Of a DNA stretch of 64,000 nt, positions 25,243 to 34,592 are shown piece after piece. Numbering within the stretch: position 1 is the stretch's first letter; each line of letters opens with the position of its first letter. Both the position numbers and the translations under genes were made by a program. The notes below the pieces were generated by a model, which saw only the letters and a program-made list of their open reading frames with translations, was not told where the DNA came from and searched no databases. The stretch is from CAYVOV01 sp964453525 (GTDB taxonomy: Bacteria; Chloroflexota; Dehalococcoidia; Dehalococcoidales; UBA2162): positions 117,113 through 181,112 of the forward strand of contig CAYVOV010000004.1 of the NCBI GenBank assembly GCA_964453525.1. The letters run 5' to 3'.

Positions 25243-26139
25243 TTAACCGATATGCCGGTGAAAGAACTCAGAAATCAGGTTGGCATATTGCTCCGGTAAA
25301 TTTCTGTAGGTGTTGACATGCTCGGTACCCGGTACTATCCAGATCCTGTCTTCCGGATTACCGGAAACGCTGTGCAATACACGGGTTTCTTCGGCTGATA
25401 TCACCGAATCCTCCTCGCCGTGAATGAAGAATATAGGTTGTTCTACCTGTTCTACCACACTCGCCGGACTGACTTTGCTGAAATCTGCCCTGTAGAAAAT
25501 ACGCCCAGCAAATGCAACAAAGTAAGCAAACCAGGAAGGGAGACGAACAGGCCCAATAGTCAACTGCTGCAAATCCATCATATAGTCAAGGAAGCCGCTA
25601 TCACTGACGACGGCAGGAATCCGTGGTTCCTGGGCTGCCACAAGAAGTGCCACTCCTGCTCCCAGGGAGAATCCCAGAAGCCCGATGCACTCCGCCGGAA
25701 TCCCGCGTTCTGTGACAAAATCTATAGCGCCAAGTACATCCCACTGTTCTCGGTCGCCTTCTGAACTGCGGCTACCTCCGGATTTCCCCCTTGCCCGGAA
25801 ATCGAACATCAGGACACTGAAGCCGCGATTAACCAGGTCTCTTCCCAATCGCAGTGCTCGAATCTGCGGACTGTCCCGGTGATGGTCGGTACCCTGGACA
25901 AGAATAATACATCGGTCATCTCTGGTTGTCGGTAGATACCAGCCGCTTAAGAGGACTTCATCATTTCTGCTGGGGAAAGTTACATCTTCCCAGACCAGAT
26001 CCAGTTGAGAGGGATGTCCGGATACGGACACTCTATCAATCATGGTTATTTTGTGGGCTACCCGGGTGGCATACGCGAGTATTAACAGCAGGACGAGGAT
26101 AACAAGTCCGGCAATGCTGAGTAAAGATGGTAATAGCAA
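25243..26139 (-). CDS. Membrane-anchored alpha/beta hydrolase
   Basis: 298 residues. An N-terminal hydrophobic helix (residues about 3-22) is followed by an alpha/beta-hydrolase fold: ILVQGTDHHRDSP at the oxyanion region, the nucleophile elbow LGFSLGAGVALL (G-x-S-x-G), the acid in HGEEDSVISAE and the base in GTEHVNTY. It resembles the serine aminopeptidase/BAAT-like esterase group. Substrate unknown. TTG at 26139 is preceded by AGGG within the end of the ATP-grasp gene, 6 bp upstream, so the two form an operon. Confidence 0.85.
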   Translation of the reverse strand: MLLPSLLSIAGLVILVLLLILAYATRVAHKITMIDRVSVSGHPSQLDLVWEDVTFPSRNDEVLLSGWYLPTTRDDRCIILVQGTDHHRDSPQIRALRLGRDLVNRGFSVLMFDFRARGKSGGSRSSEGDREQWDVLGAIDFVTERGIPAECIGLLGFSLGAGVALLVAAQEPRIPAVVSDSGFLDYMMDLQQLTIGPVRLPSWFAYFVAFAGRIFYRADFSKVSPASVVEQVEQPIFFIHGEEDSVISAEETRVLHSVSGNPEDRIWIVPGTEHVNTYRNLPEQYANLISEFFHRHIG

Positions 26140-26145
26140 TCCCTG

Positions 26146-27171
26146 TTACCCCGAACCAACAGACTTTTGCCTTCGTGATTTCTTTTGTGAAAGTTGCTGC
26201 CATTCGTAGGAGTCTACCTGTGCGTCAGCTAAATCTTCATCAAAGTAACCGCGCCGTTTCATAATAATGCGCATGCTTTCGTTCACCAGTAACCAGACGA
26301 TGTGCCGGACAACCTCATCGGGTACTCCATTTGTATAATAGGACTGGGGATTCATGTCCGGGTCGGCATTTATGTAGTCTATCGTATAAAAATGACCATC
26401 CACGTCCAGGCAAATCTCCGATGTGAAAAATTTCATCTTGGAAGCCCTGGCGATTTGCCTCATTATGCGGGCAAGAGGAGCAAGTTTGTAATACCGACTC
26501 TGTGCCGGTGTAACCAGGTGATACTCGTGGCTGTAAGGGTCCCACCAGCAGGGTATTATCTCGTTAATAATGTGAAACATACGGAACCATCCGGCGTGGT
26601 TTCCCAGCATTCTCGGTTTGAGTTGCCGCTGAATCAGGAAGGCATCCGAGTTAGGAGCCTGCTCTGCCGACCTGATAACATCATCTTCAGATTGCCCGTC
26701 CACTATAACTCCCAGGCTGGAATCGCCCCAGGCCGGTTTTACGACGAACGGGACTCCTACCTGAGTCTTAATCTCATCGGTAAGCTTGAAATTTCTCAGC
26801 TCCCTGCGGCTTACGATTACTGTCTCCGGTACCAGGATGCCCTTCTCCAGCATAATCTGGTGAAACAGGGCTTTATGCGCCACGACGCTGGTGACATCCG
26901 GGTCGTCAATGACATAGGCTCGTTGCTGTTTTGCCTCTTTTGCCAGCATCAGATACGGGTCATCAGGAACGGTCTGGTTATTGCTCAGGTCAAGTAACAC
27001 GCGTACTGAAACTTCCCTATCCTGCAACTTCTTGAGAAAATCGTTAACCCAAACTTTATCTGCTACGAAAAAGGTGAGGTTCAGTTGGCCGCACAATTCC
27101 CGTATCCGGTGGGCAAAGAAATCGTAATTGGGAAACGGGCTTGACAGAACCAGATCATAATATACCGGCAT
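26146..27171 (-). CDS. ATP-grasp domain protein
   Basis: 341 residues. The ATP-grasp core is visible from the pre-ATP lysine region (VAHKALFHQIMLEKGILVPETV) through the phosphate-binding VGVPFVVKPAWGDSSLGV to the Mg-binding strand SEICLDVDGHFYTIDYINADP, where D-Y-I-N-A-D-P takes the place of the usual E-x-N. Such enzymes ligate a carboxylate to an amine through an acyl phosphate. Substrates cannot be assigned. The ATG at 27171 follows GGAGGAAAA. Co-transcription with the downstream alpha/beta hydrolase suggests a make-and-trim pair. Confidence 0.85.
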   Translation of the reverse strand: MPVYYDLVLSSPFPNYDFFAHRIRELCGQLNLTFFVADKVWVNDFLKKLQDREVSVRVLLDLSNNQTVPDDPYLMLAKEAKQQRAYVIDDPDVTSVVAHKALFHQIMLEKGILVPETVIVSRRELRNFKLTDEIKTQVGVPFVVKPAWGDSSLGVIVDGQSEDDVIRSAEQAPNSDAFLIQRQLKPRMLGNHAGWFRMFHIINEIIPCWWDPYSHEYHLVTPAQSRYYKLAPLARIMRQIARASKMKFFTSEICLDVDGHFYTIDYINADPDMNPQSYYTNGVPDEVVRHIVWLLVNESMRIIMKRRGYFDEDLADAQVDSYEWQQLSQKKSRRQKSVGSG

Positions 27172-27564
27172 TAGATTTTCCTCCTAATTAGAGGTTTTAT
27201 TGTATTTATCGTCAGGTCCGGGTGTTTCTAGTCTATGTGACTTGTCAGGCTGGAGTGGCCATTACAGGTAAACCTGGTCTGAATATTCACCACGTTGCCT
27301 GATATACATTTCTTTACGATTCCTTTACTAATTATACTATATATGTTGAAAGCGGTTTAAAGGCTTAACAAGAGATACCTCCTGTTCATCAATTTCGAAA
27401 CTACTAACGAGGTACCAAATTAATGATATGCCTCAATAAATAATATTACTGGATAGGGTGATTATATATCCGTTTCCAGATATGAACGAGAAAAATTCTT
27501 TTGGAGACATTGGCATTACAGGAAGAGATAATAGTGCAACTTACTATGCGGATTTAAATTCTGC
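27172..27564. other. Gene-free spacer between the ATP-grasp and bam operons
   Basis: About 390 bp, AT-rich. I see the ribosome site of the ATP-grasp gene at its left edge and nothing else that I can name. No clear terminator follows bamI. Confidence 0.5.
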
Positions 27565-28179
27565 CTATTCCTCGGATGCGGGTTCAACAGGAGGTGTGGG
27601 AAAGGCGAGGGCTTCGGTTAAAAGGTAGGCTGCCTGCAGTGCCTCTGTGGGGCAGAGCGGAAAACATTCCTTGCATTTCCAGCACTCCTTTGAGGCAATC
27701 TCCGGAATGAACATTATTTCCCGTCTTATTCCTCTATCGGCGAATCCTACAGCGTTAGCTTTCTTGACCTCAGCACAGTATCTTACGCACAGACCGCAAA
27801 GGATGCAAAAAGAAGGCTCTTTTCCAAAACGGGCTTTGTCTGCCCCGTATTCTTTAGCCAGTTCCTGCAACTGCGGCGAATCGGGAGCATGAGACAGCAT
27901 CAACTCCAGAAGCATTTTACGGACTTTATCTACCCGCTCAGACCTGGTTCTTACTTCCAGATTTTGTTCTACCGGGTAACAGCAGGCAGCAACAAGATTT
28001 GTCCTGCCGCGAGCTTCTACTTCTACCGTGCAAATCCGGCAAGCCCCGTATGGTTCCAGTTTCTCGTGGTGACAGAGTGTAGGAATAAATATCCCGGCAC
28101 TTTCCGCTGCTTCTAGAACAGTCATCCCTTCCTCTGCTGTGACTTCTTTACCATCAATCTGTAAGAGGATTTCACTCAT
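27565..28179 (-). CDS. bamI: BamI-like iron-sulfur subunit (NuoG N-terminal type)
   Basis: 204 residues. The N-terminus is a plant-type [2Fe-2S] ferredoxin domain with Cys in LCHHEKLEPYGACRICTVEV and AACCYPV. A region with SHAPDSPQL follows where NuoG homologues carry their His-Cys cluster motif; only the His is kept. Two [4Fe-4S] motifs end the protein, CILCGLCVRYC and CWKCKECFPLCP. It corresponds to the first third of NuoG or the small FeS subunit of NAD-dependent bifurcating enzymes. It overlaps bamH by 4 bp (ATGA) and is last in the operon. Confidence 0.8.
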   Translation of the reverse strand: MSEILLQIDGKEVTAEEGMTVLEAAESAGIFIPTLCHHEKLEPYGACRICTVEVEARGRTNLVAACCYPVEQNLEVRTRSERVDKVRKMLLELMLSHAPDSPQLQELAKEYGADKARFGKEPSFCILCGLCVRYCAEVKKANAVGFADRGIRREIMFIPEIASKECWKCKECFPLCPTEALQAAYLLTEALAFPTPPVEPASEE

Positions 28180-30104
28180 TTTTCTTTACTCTCTCTGACG
28201 ATGGTTCTTGCTTCTTCAGGGATAGCAGCCGGGACAGGTTCCCCGGAGAGCCTCGTTGCCGCACCGAAGCGAGGTGGACAAACTTCAAAGCAAGTTCCAC
28301 ACTTGGTGCATTTTTCCTGGTCGATTACATGTATCTGGTTTCTGCCACCGATAATCGCCTCTGCCGGGCATTGCCTGTAGCAAATCATGCACGCTTTGCA
28401 TTTTTCCGGGTCAATGTAGTAGGAGACCAGCTCTTTGCAGACATACGCCGGGCACCTCTTCTCCCTGATGTGTGCCTCATACTCATCTCTGAAGTAGCGT
28501 AAAGTGCTTAAGACCGGGATAGGGGCCGTCCTGCCTAAAGCGCACAGCGACGAATCTCTAACTGCCTCGGCTAACTCCTCAAGAAGCTCGATATCGTTCT
28601 CTCTGCCCTTTCCTTTACTGATATTGGTCAGAATCTTGAGCATCTGCCTGATACCTTCGCGGCAGGGGACACATTTGCCGCACGATTCATCAGAAAGGAA
28701 ACTCAGAAAGTATTTGGCGACATCAATCATACAGGTGTCTTCATCCATCACAATCATTCCGCCTGAACCCATTATCGTGCCGACTTTTGTCAGTTCGTCA
28801 AAGTCTACTTCGATATCCAGGTGTTCTTCAGGGACACACCCGCCCGAGGGACCGCCCGTCTGCACTGCCTTGAACTTTTTATCTCCGGGGATGCCGCCGC
28901 CCACTTTATAGATAATATCTCTTAAGGTTATGCCCATCGGCACTTCTACCAGACCGGTGTTGTTCACTTTACCGACCAGTGAAAATATTTTGGTGCCCTT
29001 GCTCCCTTCAGTCCCGTATTGAGCAAACCAGTCAGCGCCTTTATTGATAATGAGCGGTACATTTGCCCACGTTTCGACGTTATTTAAGTCACTGGGCTTA
29101 TCCCAGACTCCCTTGACGGCGGTGTGGATATACTTCGGTCTGGGCTCTCCTACCCTGCCTTCTATTGCCGTCATCAGAGCACTTGATTCGCCGGAGACAA
29201 AAGCGCCGGCTCCACGGTGTACTTTAACTGTGAAATCAAAGCCTGAGCCAAGGATGTTTCCCCCGAGAAAACCATACTCTTCAGCCTGCTTGATGGCGAT
29301 TGTCACATTCTCTACCGCTAAGGGGTATTCCTGCCGAACGTAAATAAAGCCCTCGTGGGAGCCGATGGCGTAAGACCCGATTGTCAGGCCTTCAAGGACG
29401 GCGTGGGGATTCCCTTCGAGTAAAGCCCTGTCCATAAAAGCCCCCGGGTCTCCTTCATCAGCATTAACGATTACATACTTTGTCTCATCCGGGGCATTAC
29501 GGCATTCCTCCCACTTCCTCCCTGCGGGAAAACCACCGCCTCCCCTCCCTCTCAGGTTTGATTTTTTAGCTTCTTCCAGTACCTGCTCAGGAGTCATCTG
29601 GGAAAGGACTTTGCCTAATGCCGAATAACCATCGAGCACCAGATAGTCATCAATATTTTTCGGGTCGATTTTAATGTTACTGCCGATAAGGAGTCGCATC
29701 TGGTTTTTATAGAATGGTATCTCGGATTCGTGGACTATCTTCTCACCGGTGACGGGGTCGACATAAAGCAGTTTATCGATTGTCTTCCCGGCAAGTATAG
29801 TCTGAGAAACGATTTCCTCTGTATCATCCGGCTGCACCTGCAGATAGCATATCTCCTCGGGATAAATCACAATCAGAGGGCCTCTCTCACAGAAGCCCGG
29901 ACAGCCTGTTTCCCTGACATCAACTTTTGCTTCCAGTCCCTGTTTTTTAATCTCCCCTTTAAGGGCAGTGACCAGGTTCGCGGCGCCAAGGGCGAGGCAA
30001 CCGGTTCCGGTACAAACAGCAATGCAGGGCTTATCCGGGTCTCTTGTGGACAGAAGGTCTTTTCTGTACTTTTCCAATTCTACGGGCGAATTTATCCTTG
30101 GCAT
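28176..30104 (-). CDS. bamH: BamH-like NADH-binding flavoprotein (NuoF type)
   Basis: 642 residues. Domains in order: a thioredoxin-like [2Fe-2S] domain (CTGTGCLALG, GCPGFCERGP, residues about 30-75); the NuoF FMN/NAD(H) core (RGRGGGGFPAGRKWE, ADEGDPGAFMDRALLEGNPH); SLBB region; the [4Fe-4S] motif SCGKCVPCREG; and two C-terminal ferredoxin motifs (CKACMICYRQCP, CTKCGTCFEVCP). This matches the NuoF-like subunits of bifurcating hydrogenases and Bam complexes. It should exchange hydride with NAD(H) and pass single electrons to the Hdr-like subunits. Confidence 0.85.
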   Translation of the reverse strand: MPRINSPVELEKYRKDLLSTRDPDKPCIAVCTGTGCLALGAANLVTALKGEIKKQGLEAKVDVRETGCPGFCERGPLIVIYPEEICYLQVQPDDTEEIVSQTILAGKTIDKLLYVDPVTGEKIVHESEIPFYKNQMRLLIGSNIKIDPKNIDDYLVLDGYSALGKVLSQMTPEQVLEEAKKSNLRGRGGGGFPAGRKWEECRNAPDETKYVIVNADEGDPGAFMDRALLEGNPHAVLEGLTIGSYAIGSHEGFIYVRQEYPLAVENVTIAIKQAEEYGFLGGNILGSGFDFTVKVHRGAGAFVSGESSALMTAIEGRVGEPRPKYIHTAVKGVWDKPSDLNNVETWANVPLIINKGADWFAQYGTEGSKGTKIFSLVGKVNNTGLVEVPMGITLRDIIYKVGGGIPGDKKFKAVQTGGPSGGCVPEEHLDIEVDFDELTKVGTIMGSGGMIVMDEDTCMIDVAKYFLSFLSDESCGKCVPCREGIRQMLKILTNISKGKGRENDIELLEELAEAVRDSSLCALGRTAPIPVLSTLRYFRDEYEAHIREKRCPAYVCKELVSYYIDPEKCKACMICYRQCPAEAIIGGRNQIHVIDQEKCTKCGTCFEVCPPRFGAATRLSGEPVPAAIPEEARTIVRESKEK

Positions 30105-30113
30105 AATATTCCC

Positions 30114-30590
30114 TTAATCATAGTTTTTTAATACGTCTCCGGTCTTGGCCGGTACCATTTTGCCGTGATACGTCCCATCAACTTCCATCACCGGTCCCAG
30201 GGCACAGCAGCCGAGGCAGTTAACAGTCTCCAGGCTGAACTTTAAGTCCAGGTCCGTTTCACCGGGTCTGATTCCGGTCATGTCCTGAATGGTATCGAGG
30301 ACACGCGGCGCACCACGAACATGACAGGCCGTGCCCATACATACGTGAATTTCATGACGTCCTCTGGGAACCAAACTGAAAGCTTTATAAAAAGTAGTTA
30401 TATGCTGTATCTGACTTAACGGCACTCCTAATTCCTTACTGACCTTCTCTAAAACTTCTTTGGGAAGCCAGTGGTTTTCGCCCTGAATCTCAAGCAATAC
30501 CTGAATCAGTGAGCTGGCATCGCCTTCATGATTATCTATAATCTGGTCTATTTTACTTTTACTGTTTTCCTTATCTACCGTCTTAGCCAT
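30114..30590 (-). CDS. bamG: BamG-like [2Fe-2S] subunit (NuoE type)
   Basis: 158 residues, thioredoxin-like. The ligands are in CMGTACHVRGAP and TVNCLGCCALGPVMEVDG (C-x4-C and C-x3-C pattern). The N-terminal helical part LIQVLLEIQGENHWLPKEVL and the segment IQHITTFYKAFSLVPRGRHEI are typical of NuoE. It works with the NuoF-like protein encoded next. Confidence 0.87.
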   Translation of the reverse strand: MAKTVDKENSKSKIDQIIDNHEGDASSLIQVLLEIQGENHWLPKEVLEKVSKELGVPLSQIQHITTFYKAFSLVPRGRHEIHVCMGTACHVRGAPRVLDTIQDMTGIRPGETDLDLKFSLETVNCLGCCALGPVMEVDGTYHGKMVPAKTGDVLKNYD

Positions 30591-30628
30591 TCTCTCTCTT
30601 TCTCCCTGATTCTGTACCTGTTCTCACT

Positions 30629-31396
30629 TCAAGCAAGAGCAAAACGCTTCCGGCTCTCATCATACCTGGTCAGTCCTTGCCTTGCCGAACTGTTAATGTA
30701 TCCCGATACTTCGGAAGGGCTTAATCCCAGAATCTCGGAGATTTCTCCGATTGAAAGGGGTTTTTCCTCCAGGAGTAGCATAATCCGGCTTATTGCCAGT
30801 TTATCCACAATTAACTCTTTAAATAACGCGTTTACCTCATCACTGTTGAAAAACTCGTCATACTCTTCTTCTGTTTCGAAATGTACTCTCAGCCTCTCCC
30901 TTTCTACAAGTTTAATATAAGGGACTAAATTTTTAGCGGCTTTCAGGTTTAACTTTAATTCACTTTCGTCTATTCCTTCACCGGTGCCGAGAGGTCCCAA
31001 CTCTTTCAGCTTACTGGTGAAATCGGTCATAACTTCGGCGAAACGGATTCCTTCAGAAGCAGATACCCATTCCAGCCTTAACCGGTCAGGATTTATTCCT
31101 ATTTCTCCCAGTAATTTTTTACTCAGATGCATCACGCTTAAGGCGTCATAATTTCCCTGGGTTATATAATGGCATTCACCGAGCCAGCAGCCGCCGATAA
31201 ACACCCCGTCTGTCCCGTTCGAGAAAGCCCGGAGTATAAATGCCGGGTCGACTCTTCCGGAGCACATCAATCTTATTATCCTGATATTGGGTGGGTACTG
31301 ATACCGGGAAACTCCGGCAAGGTCTGCCCCGGCGTAGCAGCACCAGTTGCATAAGAATCCCAATATCCTCGGTTCGAACCTGTGAACAGAAACCAT
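30629..31396 (-). CDS. bamF: BamF-like protein: MvhD domain with C-terminal winged-helix-like extension
   Basis: 255 residues. The first about 140 residues are the [2Fe-2S] MvhD/FrhD-type electron carrier: LGFLCNWCCYAGADLAGVSR, IRLMCSGRVDP and GGCWLGECHYITQGNY. This domain normally connects a hydrogenase or NuoF-like module to HdrA. The remaining about 110 residues include a charged helical linker and a winged-helix-like unit (ISRIMLLLEEKPLSIGEISE, ILGLSPSEVSGYINSS). The extension is not needed for electron transfer in stand-alone MvhD proteins. It could be for docking or DNA contact; the role is unknown. Confidence 0.82.
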   Translation of the reverse strand: MVSVHRFEPRILGFLCNWCCYAGADLAGVSRYQYPPNIRIIRLMCSGRVDPAFILRAFSNGTDGVFIGGCWLGECHYITQGNYDALSVMHLSKKLLGEIGINPDRLRLEWVSASEGIRFAEVMTDFTSKLKELGPLGTGEGIDESELKLNLKAAKNLVPYIKLVERERLRVHFETEEEYDEFFNSDEVNALFKELIVDKLAISRIMLLLEEKPLSIGEISEILGLSPSEVSGYINSSARQGLTRYDESRKRFALA

Positions 31397-31447
31397 TTTC
31401 AGCTCACTCCTGAAGCAGTAATCTCTTCCTTTTTCATTGGTTTACTT

Positions 31448-34400
31448 CTAGACAAGAGCCGGACTCTCCGCAGGGACCGGGGCCTCCGCGTCAATCTGTT
31501 TGAATATCTCTTCATCGGTGAAGTGCTTCAGATAAATAGCTCCTGTCGGGCACTTTGCATTACAGAGGCCGTCTCCCTTGCAAAGGACGGGATTGACCCT
31601 GGCTTTCTTGCCTTCCGGTGTATCGACAAACTCAATGGCATCATACTTGCAGACCGATATACAGGCTCCGCAGGTTACGCACTCACTCTCTTTTACCTCG
31701 CAAACAGCGCCGGAGGCAATGACCTTATCACTTGATAGTATGTCGGCAGCCCTGCCGGCGGCTCCGTAAGCCTGGCTGATAGCCTCCGTTGTGGTCTTGG
31801 GATAGTGGGCTATCCCGCAAATGAAAATGCCGTCCGTAGCGGTATCAACCGGTCTCAATTTTACGTGGGCTTCCTGCAGGAAACCATCCGGATTGACCGG
31901 TACTTTGAATAACCGTGTTATTTCACCCGTTGACGCCGAAGGAACAACGGCGGCGGCTAAAGCCAGTAAATCGGCATCCAGAGCAACCTTCTTGCCCAGC
32001 ACGGGGTCGGTCACCGTAACTCTCAGAACCTTCTTATCACCCTCTTCAACAGCTACCACCTCGGGTTTATCATCCGGCTCATAGCGGAAGAACTTAATCT
32101 CTTTATCTGCCGCTTCCCGGTAATAATCCTCTTTAAACCCGTAAGTTCTCATATCCCGGAAGATAATATAGATATCCATATCGGGATTTTTCTCTTTCAG
32201 TTCCAGGCCGTTCTTTATGGCGTGACCGCAGCATACCCGGCTGCAATAATTTCTGTCTTCATTTCTGCAACCCACACACTGAATCATCACTAGGCTCCCG
32301 GCGTTCATCACCTTTTCTTCTTCTGCGGCGATTCGCTCCTCCAGTTCCATTAAGGTCAATACCCTGTCATCTTCGCCATAAAGGTACTCAGTGGGTTTAT
32401 ATTCTTCAGCACCGGTGGCGATGATGGTAATTCCGTGATGTAATTCCTGGGCTCTTCCTCCAGACGTTATTCTGGTTGTGAAATTCCCCACGTAACCGGA
32501 GGCATCAGTTATGGTAGCACCGGTGGTTACATGTACCAGGGGGTGCTGGTAAACCTTGTGTATCATATCGCTTAAGTGTGCCTGAACATCCATTCCTTCC
32601 AGAGTGGAATGGATTCTCCGGGCATTTCCTCCTAGGTCTTTATCTTTTTCCACAAGGTAGACCTCGAATCCCTGGTTGGCCAGGCTCAGAGCACTTGTCA
32701 TTCCTGCCAGGCCTCCGCCGACCACCAGGCCCTTCTTATTGACCGGCAGCTCAAATTCCTGCAACGGCTGTAAAAGGGAAGTCCGGGCTACCGACATCCG
32801 CACTATATCCTTTGCCTTCCGGGTGGCATCTTCCTTTTCTCGAGAGTGGACCCAGGAGCAGTGTTCTCTGATATTGGCCATGTCAAAGAAATATTGATTA
32901 ATTCCACCTTCACGGAGCGTGTCCCGGAATAGCGGCTCATGTGTCCTGGGAGTACAGGCGGCGACAACCACCCGATTGAGCCCTTTTTCTCTGATTGCGT
33001 CTGCTATTTGCTGGGCACTATCAGTAGAACAGGCAAACAGGCTTTCTTGGGCATGGACAACATTGTCCAGGGTAGAGGCATATTCAACTACCGATGGGAC
33101 ATCTACCACTCTTCCGATATTGGCTCCACAGTGACAGACAAAGACCCCCACCCTGGGTTCCTCTCCTGAGACATCCCTTTCAATCGGATATACCCTTTCT
33201 CTGGCAAGTTTGCCCCGCCGGCTGGCAAGGAGTTGGCTGGAAAGGGCTTCAGCCCCGCTGGCTGACATGACCGACTCCGGGATATCCATCGGACCCTGGA
33301 ATGCCCCGCTGACGAAGATTCCCGGCCGGGTGGTCTCGATAGGGTTAACAGGATTTGTTTTACAGAACCCATGATTATTGAGCTCGATGCCGAAGGTGTC
33401 AGCTAAATTCTCTACGCCATCAAGGGCATCCAGCCCGACGGACAATACCACAAGGTCAAATTCCTCTTCCTTTACTCCCTCATCGTAAGTGGAGTATTTC
33501 AATGTCACGTTCTTGCTTTCTGGTATCTCTTTTCCAATCGATACATAGCTTCTGATAAACCGGACTCCGGGAGTGTTTTCCGCCCTTTGATAAAATCGCT
33601 CGAAGTCCTTGCCGAATGACCGGATATCGTTATGGAATACGGTACATTCGACATCGGCGTCATGGTCTTTCGCCAGGATTACCTGCTTCTGGGTATAGGT
33701 GCAGCATACGGCGGAGCAGTAGCTGTTACCGCCCGGTATGACCTGTCTGGAGCCGATGCACTGAATCCAGGCTATCTTCTTCGGGTGCTGCCTGTCGGGA
33801 GGGCGTATCATCTCTCCTTCGTAAGGTCCGGTGGCGCATATTATCCGCTCAAACTCAAGACTGGTTATCACATTGGCCATCTTTCCATAGCCATAATCGC
33901 CCCTGATCCTGGGGTCAAATGCCTGATAACCCGGAGCCAGGACTATCGCTCCTACCTCTATTTCCACCTTCTCCGGTTTTTGATGAAGGTCTATGGCGTT
34001 CTTCTGGCAGACTCCCATGCAGATGTTACATTTCTCGTCCTGAAGGTAAAGGCACTTTTCAGGGTCAATATAGGAGATAAGCGGAGTTGCCTGAGGAAAG
34101 TATACGTGAATGGCTTTACTGAGAGATAAGCCTTCATTGTATTCATCGGCGACCCTGACCGGGCAGTATTCGGCACAGGTGGCGCAGCCGGTGCACCTGT
34201 CTTCTATAATGTATCTGGGCTTTTTAATCAGGGTTACCGTGAAGTCTCCCGCCTCCCCTTCGACTCTATCGACCTCAGTAAGAGTCATGACTTCTATATT
34301 AGGATGCCTGCTGATTTCATTAAACTTCGGAGACTCGATGCACATCGAGCAGTCATTGGTAGGGAAGGTCTTATCAAGCTGTGCCATCTTGCCGCCGATT

Positions 34401-34558
34401 GCCGGTGATTTTTCAATCAGGTAAACCTTAAAACCCATATCAGCCAGGTCAAGTGAGGCTTGGATACCACTTATCCCGCTGCCGACAACCATAACATCGC
34501 CGATGTTTCTGTCCAGGTAGCTGCTGATAAGCTGTTCTGCAACTGTTTCTTTTGCCAT
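31448..34558 (-). CDS. bamE: BamE-like HdrA-type flavin and FeS protein, long form
   Basis: 1036 residues. The N-terminal half is HdrA: FAD fold GSGISGIQASLDLADMGF, the HdrA signature KTFPTNDCSMCIESPKF, and two inserted ferredoxin motifs (CTGCATCAEYCP, CNICMGVCQKN). The second half has a linker domain (VFVCHCGANIGRVVDV), another Rossmann unit (VVGGGLAGMTSALSLANQGF) and a C-terminal pair of [4Fe-4S] motifs (CVTCGACISVCK, CKGDGLCNAKCP). HdrA proteins perform flavin-based electron bifurcation. The long duplicated form fits BamE or HdrA2-like subunits of soluble Hdr complexes. Confidence 0.85.
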   Translation of the reverse strand: MAKETVAEQLISSYLDRNIGDVMVVGSGISGIQASLDLADMGFKVYLIEKSPAIGGKMAQLDKTFPTNDCSMCIESPKFNEISRHPNIEVMTLTEVDRVEGEAGDFTVTLIKKPRYIIEDRCTGCATCAEYCPVRVADEYNEGLSLSKAIHVYFPQATPLISYIDPEKCLYLQDEKCNICMGVCQKNAIDLHQKPEKVEIEVGAIVLAPGYQAFDPRIRGDYGYGKMANVITSLEFERIICATGPYEGEMIRPPDRQHPKKIAWIQCIGSRQVIPGGNSYCSAVCCTYTQKQVILAKDHDADVECTVFHNDIRSFGKDFERFYQRAENTPGVRFIRSYVSIGKEIPESKNVTLKYSTYDEGVKEEEFDLVVLSVGLDALDGVENLADTFGIELNNHGFCKTNPVNPIETTRPGIFVSGAFQGPMDIPESVMSASGAEALSSQLLASRRGKLARERVYPIERDVSGEEPRVGVFVCHCGANIGRVVDVPSVVEYASTLDNVVHAQESLFACSTDSAQQIADAIREKGLNRVVVAACTPRTHEPLFRDTLREGGINQYFFDMANIREHCSWVHSREKEDATRKAKDIVRMSVARTSLLQPLQEFELPVNKKGLVVGGGLAGMTSALSLANQGFEVYLVEKDKDLGGNARRIHSTLEGMDVQAHLSDMIHKVYQHPLVHVTTGATITDASGYVGNFTTRITSGGRAQELHHGITIIATGAEEYKPTEYLYGEDDRVLTLMELEERIAAEEEKVMNAGSLVMIQCVGCRNEDRNYCSRVCCGHAIKNGLELKEKNPDMDIYIIFRDMRTYGFKEDYYREAADKEIKFFRYEPDDKPEVVAVEEGDKKVLRVTVTDPVLGKKVALDADLLALAAAVVPSASTGEITRLFKVPVNPDGFLQEAHVKLRPVDTATDGIFICGIAHYPKTTTEAISQAYGAAGRAADILSSDKVIASGAVCEVKESECVTCGACISVCKYDAIEFVDTPEGKKARVNPVLCKGDGLCNAKCPTGAIYLKHFTDEEIFKQIDAEAPVPAESPALV

Positions 34559-34592
34559 TATTATCTTTCCTTAATCAGGTTTCTTCGTTTCC

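Noticed and set aside
27482..27628. 48-codon plus-strand frame starting MNEKNSFGDIGITGRDN
   Set aside because: Half of it is antisense to the end of bamI and it has no ribosome site; probably chance.
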